Shown: positions 25,756 to 32,383 of the stretch, one piece after another | How the letters are laid out: the number at the start of each line of letters is the position of its first letter | How positions within the stretch are numbered: position 1 is the first letter of the stretch | Assembly: GCA_008011715.2 (NCBI GenBank) | Contig: CP136508.1 | Coordinates: forward strand, 1,736,001-1,800,000 | Direction of reading: 5' to 3' | DNA from: [Empedobacter] haloabium | Lineage (GTDB): Bacteria; Pseudomonadota; Gammaproteobacteria; Burkholderiales; Burkholderiaceae_D | DNA length: 64,000 bases | The notes under the pieces: generated by a model | What the model was told of the DNA's origin: nothing | What the model saw: only the letters and a program-made list of their open reading frames with translations | Databases searched by the model: none | Translations under genes and position numbers: made by a program

Positions 25756-26835
25756 TCATGGCGACGAGATCAGCCTGGCGCCGTGGGCGGCCGCGTGGGC
25801 ATGACCTCTCGCGACCTCGACCAATGCCTTCTTGTCGCCGTTCCATTGGGGCAGCTGAGCGGGTGGAAGCGGCAGGATGTTGTCCAGGTTCGGCAGGCGT
25901 AGGTCGGGATTCCAATGCAGGGCGTCGTCCAGTACAAGGTAGCGCTCGGACCGCGCCGTGTCCAGGTGCGGGACCAGCATGTCCGAGAGGTTAGTCGGAC
26001 GCTCGAACTCGACAAACAGCAACCTGGCACAGTCCGCGCATCCCAGTCTGATTCCTTGTTGCAGCGTCTGGAGCGCCAATGCTTTGGTGGCGGCAGTCCG
26101 CGGCCCGGATGGGTTTCCATTGGCTAAGCGTGGCCACGCGTGCATCTCGAACAAGCTGTACGCTGCAGGGCCATATCCCTGGCCGAGAGCACATTCGAGC
26201 ATCTTGGTAGCGATGGGAATATTGGCCCAGAACCCGTCCTTCGGGCTGTCCCACGTCGCCGATATTTTGTCGCCGAGGTACGCCATCGCATGCGGGCTAC
26301 CCATCTCCGCCGCCTTCTGCCAGAACGCGAAGGCGCGGGTAGCGTCCGCCGGCACGCCGACACCTTCCATGTAGTACGTACCCATCCTGTCGTAAGCAGC
26401 AGGGATGCCAAGCCGCATCGCCTCTTCCACCAGCGCCAGGGCGTCGTCCGGGCCGTGGGGCGGGTCGCGCTTTTCCCGATAGAGGCTCGCCAGGTTGAGC
26501 ATGGCTTTCCAGTGGCGCCGCTCGGTCGCAGCGCGTGTCAGCTGTACGATCTTCTTGTAATCGCGGTCTTCTTCCCACGTGTCCGGGCCTTCCAGCGCCC
26601 GCGCCTCGTGGAACCACGCGTCGGCCTGCGCATCGATGGGCGGCACCTTGGCAGCCTCGATCTCGCAGGTAAAACCAGTGCGGTGCGGATTGAAGAGGGC
26701 GAGTTCTTCGTTGCGCGGCAATGCCTGCTCGGCCTTGTAGCTGCGGTATGGCACCTGGAATGCCATGTACAGGCAGGCTGCGGCAAGCGCTGTCAGCATG
26801 CCGTAGGAGAGCTTGCGCAGTTTTGGGTGTTTCAT
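25756..26835 (-). CDS. Sel1-repeat T6SS immunity-like protein, copy 1
   Basis: A 359-residue protein with an N-terminal membrane anchor or uncleaved signal (LSYGMLTALAAACLYMAF, residues 9-26) and a periplasmic helical body of Sel1/TPR type, with MLNLASLYREKRDPPHGPDDALALVEEA and YDRMGTYYMEGVGVPADATRAFAFWQKAAEMGSPHAMAYLGD. It is a close relative of the next two proteins over the first 325 residues. By position after vgrG and a phospholipase D, it parallels the tandem Sel1 immunity proteins of Tle5-type effectors. Its C terminus (AHGARLISSP) is a remnant of the PAAR-like protein's end (CGAKLISSL), so the copy arose by duplication then deletion. Confidence 0.8.
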   Translation of the reverse strand: MKHPKLRKLSYGMLTALAAACLYMAFQVPYRSYKAEQALPRNEELALFNPHRTGFTCEIEAAKVPPIDAQADAWFHEARALEGPDTWEEDRDYKKIVQLTRAATERRHWKAMLNLASLYREKRDPPHGPDDALALVEEAMRLGIPAAYDRMGTYYMEGVGVPADATRAFAFWQKAAEMGSPHAMAYLGDKISATWDSPKDGFWANIPIATKMLECALGQGYGPAAYSLFEMHAWPRLANGNPSGPRTAATKALALQTLQQGIRLGCADCARLLFVEFERPTNLSDMLVPHLDTARSERYLVLDDALHWNPDLRLPNLDNILPLPPAQLPQWNGDKKALVEVARGHAHAAAHGARLISSP

Positions 26836-26947
26836 TGTCGGCCATATCGGTAAGGGGTGCCGGGATGGCCCTGGAAGGCCGGGCGACGCCCGTCCTCGCT
26901 ACCGAGGCGTGCCCTGCCGGCTGCCGTGCCGTGGAAGTGCCCAGGCA

Positions 26948-28318
26948 TCACAGCGACGAGATCAGCTTGGCACCGCAGGCGGTCATATCGCCGTCGTATG
27001 CGTAGGGGCGGCCCTGATGCCTGGCACCGGCACCGTCCGGCTGGATAGGGTAGTCGCCCTTGCACTTCGGGCAGGTCGTCATGTCCCCGGCAAGTGCGGC
27101 TTCCAGGCCCATCACGAATTCGGGAAGGGCTGTCCCGCGGCCAGCCAAGCCTGGCGCCATGGCTGGCTGAGCGCGGCGCTTGCGGGATGCCCGGACGGGA
27201 CGCAGGTCGTAGGCGGCGCCGAGGTGCGCGCGGCCGTTTGCCTGCGACGCCGCGCCCGGCTCGGCCTGGGGCCGCTTGAGCGTCACGCCTTTCGCGGCCT
27301 CGATCAATGCCTTCTTGTCGCCGTTCCACTGGGGAAGCTGGGCGGGTGAGAGGGGCAGGATTTTATCCAGGTTGGGTAGGCGCAGGTCGGGGTTGGAGCG
27401 CAGGGCGTCGTCCAGTATGTAGTAACGCTCTGATCGTGCCTTGTCTAGGTGCGGAACCAGCATGTCCGCGAGGTCATGCGGGCGCTCGAATTCAACAAAT
27501 AGGAAGCGGGCACAGTCTGCGCAGCCCAGCCTGATTCCCTGTTGCAGCGTCCGCAGCGCCTGCGCCTTGGTCGCGGCGTTCCTCGGTCCGGACCGGCTAC
27601 CGTTTGGCGAACGTGGCCATGCCTGAAGATAGTACAGAGTGGATGCTGCCGGGCCGTAGCCCTGGCCGAGAGCGCATCCGAGCATCTTGGTTGCGACCGG
27701 GATGTTAGCCCAGAACCCATCTTTAGGACTATCCCACGTCGCCGATATTTTGTCGCCGAGGTACGCCATCGCATGCGGGCTGCCCATCTCCGCCGCCTTC
27801 TGCCAGAACGCGAAGGCGCGGGTAGCATCCGCCGGCACGCCGAGGCCTTCCATGTAGTACGTCCCCATCCTGTCGTAAGCTGCAGGGATGCCAAGCCGCA
27901 TCGCCTCTTCCACCAGCGCCAGGGCGTCGTCCGGGCCGTGGGGCGGGTCGCGCTTTTCCAGATAGAGGCTCGCCAGGTTGAGCATGGCTTTCCAGTGGCG
28001 CCGCTCGGTCGCAGCACGTGTCAGCTGTACGATCTTCTTGTAATCGCGGTCTACTTCCCACGTGTCCGGGCCTTCCAGCGCCCGGGCCTCGTGGAACCAC
28101 GCGTCGGCCTGCGCATCGATGGGCGGCACCTTGGTGGCCTCGATCTCGCAGGTAAAGCCAGTGCGGTGCGGATTGAAGAGGGCGAGTTTTTCGTTGCGCG
28201 GCAATGCCTGCTCGGCCTTGTAGCTGCGGTATGGCACCTGGAATGCCATGTACAGGCAGGCTGCGGCAAGCGCTGTCAGCATGCCGTAGGAAAGCTTGCG
28301 CAGTTTTGGGTGTTTCAT
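26948..28318 (-). CDS. Sel1-repeat immunity-like protein fused to a PAAR-like tail, copy 2
   Basis: A 456-residue protein. Residues 1-330 are the same anchored Sel1-type immunity domain as copies 1 and 3. After the shared LKRPQAEPGA stretch, a linker (RASRKRRAQPAMAPGLAGRG) appears that is copy 3's C-terminal DNA read in another frame. It ends in the second half of the PAAR-like protein (LEAALAGDMTTCPKCKGDYP ... YAYDGDMTACGAKLISSL). This fusion comes from two deletions in a duplicated unit, of about 344 and 182 bp. Whether the fused protein works is unknown. Confidence 0.8.
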   Translation of the reverse strand: MKHPKLRKLSYGMLTALAAACLYMAFQVPYRSYKAEQALPRNEKLALFNPHRTGFTCEIEATKVPPIDAQADAWFHEARALEGPDTWEVDRDYKKIVQLTRAATERRHWKAMLNLASLYLEKRDPPHGPDDALALVEEAMRLGIPAAYDRMGTYYMEGLGVPADATRAFAFWQKAAEMGSPHAMAYLGDKISATWDSPKDGFWANIPVATKMLGCALGQGYGPAASTLYYLQAWPRSPNGSRSGPRNAATKAQALRTLQQGIRLGCADCARFLFVEFERPHDLADMLVPHLDKARSERYYILDDALRSNPDLRLPNLDKILPLSPAQLPQWNGDKKALIEAAKGVTLKRPQAEPGAASQANGRAHLGAAYDLRPVRASRKRRAQPAMAPGLAGRGTALPEFVMGLEAALAGDMTTCPKCKGDYPIQPDGAGARHQGRPYAYDGDMTACGAKLISSL

Positions 28319-28430
28319 CGTCAGCCAGTTCGGTTAGAGGGGCCGGGATGGCCCTGGAAGGCGGGGCGACACCTGTCCTCGCTACCGAGGCGTGCCCTGC
28401 CGGATGCCGTGCCGTGGAAGTGCCCAGGCA

Positions 28431-28685
28431 TCACAGTGATGAGATCAGCTTGGCACCGCAGGCGGTCATATCGCCGTCGTATGCGTAGGGGCGACCCTTG
28501 TGCTTTGCACCAGCACCGTCGGGCTTGATTGGGAAGTCGCCCTTGCACTTCGGGCAGGTCGTCATGTCCCCCGCAAGCGCGGCTTCGGCGCCCATCACGA
28601 TCGTGCCCGACGACACGGAGGTCACGTGTCCGCCATGGTCGGTTTTGTCGTTCTTGCGGATCACACCGCGTCCCTGGTGTTTCAT
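28431..28685 (-). CDS. PAAR-like spike tip protein
   Basis: An 84-residue protein from MKHQGRGVIRKNDKT; an upstream GTG at 28697 would add 4 residues. It has the PAAR-like layout GGHVTSVSSG, then ALAGDMTTCPKCKGDFPIKPDG, then KGRPYAYDGDMTACGAKLISSL, with two or three cysteines that could bind zinc at the tip. PAAR proteins sharpen the VgrG spike of the type VI secretion system and help carry effectors. It lies 13 bp after copy 3 on the same strand, downstream of vgrG and the phospholipase D. Confidence 0.85.
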   Translation of the reverse strand: MKHQGRGVIRKNDKTDHGGHVTSVSSGTIVMGAEAALAGDMTTCPKCKGDFPIKPDGAGAKHKGRPYAYDGDMTACGAKLISSL

Positions 28686-28698
28686 GTTGTCTAACACC

Positions 28699-30327
28699 CT
28701 AAGCGTTCGAGGACGTGCCGGCTTCCATCAGGTGCCACGTCAGTTCGGCGGGATCGAATGGCGGCTCGCCGCCATGCCATGGATTCGGGAACGGCTGTCC
28801 TGCAACCAGCCAGGCCTGGCGCCATGGCTGGTTGAGTGCGGCGCTTGCAGGATGCACGGACGGCAGCCATGGCTGCCACACGCCCGTCGCCGGGCAGGGC
28901 ATGTCGGCGGCGCATGAGAGTCCCAGTTCGGCAGGGAGGATTTCGCGTGCGATGCCCGCGACGGCGAGCGGCGCGATTACTTCGTGGTCCCGATGCACCG
29001 TGATGAAACGCCGCCACACTAAGCCGGCAATCGGCGCGGCGCCTGCCACGCTAGGGTCGAACACCTTGTCGAACGGCTCGCCTGATTGGTACAGGCCCGG
29101 CGCAACGCTTGCGAGGTGCGTCTGCAATTGCGCCGACCCGCCGGGTGCCGTTGGCGCCCAATATCCCGCGCACGGCGCCGTGCCTGTGGTCGTCGTGTCG
29201 TCGCAGGGACGCAGCTCGTAGGCAGCGTCGCGGTGCGCGCGGCCGTTTGCCTGCGACGGCGCGCCTGGCTCGGCCTGCGGCCGCTTGAGCGTGACGCCTT
29301 TCGCGGCCTCGATCAATGCCTTCTTGTCGCCGTTCCACTGGGGCAGCTGGGCGGGTGGAAGCGGCAGGATCTTGTCCAGGTTGGGCAGGCGTAGGTCGGG
29401 ATTCCAATCCAGGGCGTCATACACAACACGGTAGCGCTCGGACCGTGCCTTGTCCAGGTGCGGGACCAGCATGTCCGCGAGGTCGACCGGACGATCGAAT
29501 TCAACTAACAGGAAGCGGGCACAGTCCGCGCAGCCCAGCCTGATTCCCTGTTGCAGCGTCCGCAGCGCCTGCGCCTTGGTCGCGGCGGTCCTAGGTCCGG
29601 ACGGGCTACCGTTGGGCGAACGTGGCCAGGCCTGTAGATAGTACAGAGTGGATGCTGCCGGGCCGTAGCCTTGGCCGAGAGCGCATCCGAGCATCTTGGT
29701 TGCGACCGGGATGTTTGCCCAGAACCCATCTTTAGGACTATCCCACGTCGCCGCTATTTTGTCGCCGAGGTACGCCATCGCATGCGGGCTGCCCATCTCC
29801 GCGGCCTTCTGCCAGAACGCGAAGGCGCGGGTAGCGTCCGCCGGCACGCCGACGCCTTCCATGTAGTACGTACCCATCCTGTCGTAAGCCGCAGGGATGC
29901 CGAGCCGCATCGCCTCTTCCACCAGCGCGAGGGCGTCGTCCGCGTGGTGAGGCGGATCACGCCTTTCCAGGTACAGGCTGGCGAGGTTCAGCATCGCCTT
30001 CCAGTGGCGCCGCTCCGCCGCGGCGCGCGTCAGCTGGACGATCTTCTTGTAGTCGCGGTCCTCTTCCCACGTGTCCGGGTCTTCCAGCGCCCGGGCCTCG
30101 TGGAACCACGCGTCGGCCTGCACATCGATGCGCGGCACTTTGGTGGCTTCGATCTCACAGGTGAACGCCGGCCTGTGCGGATTGAAGAGGGGAAGTTGTT
30201 CGTTGCGCGGCAATGCCTGCTCGGCCTTGTAGTAGGTATATGGCACTTTGAATCCCATGAAGAAGCAGACGGCAGCAACCGCTGCGAGTACGGCGTAAGC
30301 GAGCTTACGCAAATGAGGTGCTTTCAT
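28699..30327 (-). CDS. Sel1-repeat immunity-like protein with C-terminal extension, copy 3
   Basis: A 542-residue protein from the ATG at 30327; a TTG at 30333 is also possible. N-terminal anchor (LAYAVLAAVAAVCFFMGF), then the Sel1-type body shared with copies 1 and 2. After residue 335 there is a 200-residue extension not found intact in the others. It contains WRRFITVHRDHEVIAPL and CPATGVWQPW, then AWLVAGQPFPNP. That pattern resembles the Cys-Pro-x-Thr-Gly-x-Trp domain seen in some T6SS immunity proteins, a weak identification. It begins 2 bp after the phospholipase D stop, so it is probably the cognate immunity protein. Other copies are derived from this unit. Confidence 0.82.
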   Translation of the reverse strand: MKAPHLRKLAYAVLAAVAAVCFFMGFKVPYTYYKAEQALPRNEQLPLFNPHRPAFTCEIEATKVPRIDVQADAWFHEARALEDPDTWEEDRDYKKIVQLTRAAAERRHWKAMLNLASLYLERRDPPHHADDALALVEEAMRLGIPAAYDRMGTYYMEGVGVPADATRAFAFWQKAAEMGSPHAMAYLGDKIAATWDSPKDGFWANIPVATKMLGCALGQGYGPAASTLYYLQAWPRSPNGSPSGPRTAATKAQALRTLQQGIRLGCADCARFLLVEFDRPVDLADMLVPHLDKARSERYRVVYDALDWNPDLRLPNLDKILPLPPAQLPQWNGDKKALIEAAKGVTLKRPQAEPGAPSQANGRAHRDAAYELRPCDDTTTTGTAPCAGYWAPTAPGGSAQLQTHLASVAPGLYQSGEPFDKVFDPSVAGAAPIAGLVWRRFITVHRDHEVIAPLAVAGIAREILPAELGLSCAADMPCPATGVWQPWLPSVHPASAALNQPWRQAWLVAGQPFPNPWHGGEPPFDPAELTWHLMEAGTSSNA

Positions 30328-30329
30328 CG

Positions 30330-32354
30330 TCAACCCAATCTCATCGTGCTGCTGCGGTTATCCCAAAGTGGCAGGAGAAACCCTACCATCGCTTTCGAGT
30401 TGCGCTTTGACAGCGCATTTTTGGCCATCAGCTCGGTCCAGAGAATAGAGGTCAGCGATATATCACCTCGCGTTCCAGCCATCCCATCGAAGCCACCGGC
30501 ACTAAGCTGGCTAAAAATCCGCCGCCGCAAATCCGCCGCATGCCTGGCATCGTTCGTCGCAAAATTGATCTCGCTGTCCACGGCCATGCTGCGCTGGTTG
30601 AGATTGGCGCTGCCAAAACTGATGAAGGTATCGTCGATCAACAGCATCTTCGAGTGGATATAGATTTCGCGATAGCGCATGCGGCGCTGGCTGATGCCGC
30701 TCGTCTGCAGCATGGACACGACAACCTTCAGGCCAAACTGTTTCTCCAGCGCGTCGATCGTCGGCTTGTCGATACGGTTGGCATATTCGACCACTGCCGG
30801 TTTCGCGTAGACCGCGCCGGTAGGGCGCCCCATATCGTCGAGCCTGACACCCGTGTGCTGCTTCTTGTTTTCCCTGTCGATGAGATCGGACTGCCCGGCC
30901 ATGGTGGATTGCTGGCCCAGTACAGCCAGGGTATCGTAGGTACGCGGCACCATTTGCGCCCGTTCCGGGACGGGAATCACGATGAACACGTGCATGAGCG
31001 GCATGTCGGCCTTGCTCTTGCCGGCCTTTGCCGCACCCGCCTTCCATGCGGCCATGACGTTCTTGCGTGCCCGGATCAGGCGTTCGGACCACTCCTGATA
31101 CTGGAAGTACTGGTTCTCGATATAGAGGTAACCCGAAGCCAGCGCCGCCTGGTCGGTGGCAAGGAAGTACAGCTCCTTGATCGTCTTGTCGTTTTCCTGC
31201 GGCTGGGTGCGGACGATCTGGACCGAAGAGTGCGTGCCGGGAGCGACGCTGCGCTTGAGTGCCGGTGGAACGGCCGGTTGGCCGCCCCCATCGGACGAGC
31301 CGGCACGCGCCCAGGCGCGGCGGAAATTCTCGAACACGGCGGCCAGCGCGCCGCCCGCGTCGATGCGGCAGGCATAGTCGCGGTACGGCTTGAAGGTCGC
31401 GAACCCCGCGTCCGGCTTCTGGTTTGCCTCGACCTGGATCGCTTCACCCGCTTCACGCACGCTGCCGGTCTCGCGGCGCGGGTCTTCGATGAGATGGGCT
31501 TCCGTGTCCCAATAATCGGTTACCGAATTGAGGCCCTTGACATACCCGGTAGCGTGGACCCCGTCGGCATGGCCGTAGTCGATGACGATCGTCTTCTGAT
31601 GGTGGGTGCCGACCGCCAGCATGCCGGTGCGTTCGATCTCGAACTTGCCCAGGGTGCCGGGCTGATATTTTTCGCTCGCCAAGCTGGATCCGATGGCATC
31701 CGCGTCGCCGGCCCGCGTCCGGATCTCTACATGATCGAATGCGCCCGCGAAAGCAGCCTTGTACCACTTGTGACAGTACTCCGCCCGCGCCGCCAATCCG
31801 ATCATCCCCATATGTTCCGGTCCAAACAGGCGCTGGCCTTGCGGTGTCTCGATCAGATGCTGGACGCCGGATCTCAGATAATAGTCTTCGGTCAAAGCGC
31901 GAGCCCGCTGGGCCGATATGTTGTTGCCATCGCTTAGTCCCGGCGCCGCGGGCCACGGGTTCGTAGCATGCGAATACCCGGGCATGTTCATCGCAGTACC
32001 GCTGCCAAGCTTGCTGTACCAGACCAGGATGCGAACCTTGACGCCGCGCTTGCCGGCGGCAACCAGGAGGTCGCCATAGGTGTCGCCGCGCGGCCACGTC
32101 GTGCCGGATCGCACCAGCTCGATGCCGGGATCGAAACCCCAGCAGATGATGTCGATCGAATGCTTCGCGCTGCGAAGGCGTTTGGCGATGTCCGCGAAGG
32201 CCGTTTCGCCGCAGATGAAGAACGTGAGCGCATTGTTGTGGGTAACCGGGTGCGTCCCCGTGCGGTTTTCAAGGAACCACTGGCCAGTGCTCCGGGCCTG
32301 GCGGCTGCGTTCATCGATGTGGACCTTTTCGGCGCGTGCGATCGGATCGGTCAT
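30330..32354 (-). CDS. T6SS phospholipase D effector (Tle5-like)
   Basis: A 674-residue protein from the ATG at 32354 (MTDPIARAEKVHI, with CGAGG upstream). Two HxKx4D motifs are present: HQKTIVID (His252, Lys254, Asp259) and HSKMLLID (His567, Lys569, Asp574), so it is a complete phospholipase D superfamily enzyme with both halves. No signal peptide. Its place between vgrG and anchored periplasmic Sel1 proteins matches the Tle5/PldB effectors, which cleave phosphatidylethanolamine-type lipids in target cells. Effector status is inferred from location and family. The 97-residue upstream extension of the frame overlaps vgrG and was rejected. Confidence 0.9.
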   Translation of the reverse strand: MTDPIARAEKVHIDERSRQARSTGQWFLENRTGTHPVTHNNALTFFICGETAFADIAKRLRSAKHSIDIICWGFDPGIELVRSGTTWPRGDTYGDLLVAAGKRGVKVRILVWYSKLGSGTAMNMPGYSHATNPWPAAPGLSDGNNISAQRARALTEDYYLRSGVQHLIETPQGQRLFGPEHMGMIGLAARAEYCHKWYKAAFAGAFDHVEIRTRAGDADAIGSSLASEKYQPGTLGKFEIERTGMLAVGTHHQKTIVIDYGHADGVHATGYVKGLNSVTDYWDTEAHLIEDPRRETGSVREAGEAIQVEANQKPDAGFATFKPYRDYACRIDAGGALAAVFENFRRAWARAGSSDGGGQPAVPPALKRSVAPGTHSSVQIVRTQPQENDKTIKELYFLATDQAALASGYLYIENQYFQYQEWSERLIRARKNVMAAWKAGAAKAGKSKADMPLMHVFIVIPVPERAQMVPRTYDTLAVLGQQSTMAGQSDLIDRENKKQHTGVRLDDMGRPTGAVYAKPAVVEYANRIDKPTIDALEKQFGLKVVVSMLQTSGISQRRMRYREIYIHSKMLLIDDTFISFGSANLNQRSMAVDSEINFATNDARHAADLRRRIFSQLSAGGFDGMAGTRGDISLTSILWTELMAKNALSKRNSKAMVGFLLPLWDNRSSTMRLG

Positions 32355-32383
32355 GTGGCCTCGCTGGATCTGTGTAACGGTGT

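Larger units (their letters stand above)
25756..30327 (-). repeat. tandem triplication of immunity/PAAR units
   Basis: Three direct repeats, each with an immunity-like gene. The spacer between units also repeats (CTCGCTACCGAGGCGTGCCC at 26896 and 28379). Copy 3 with the PAAR gene is the most complete; copy 2 has lost about 344 bp and about 182 bp internally, and copy 1 has lost more. Units 2 and 3 start at about 26836 and 28319. Confidence 0.85.
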
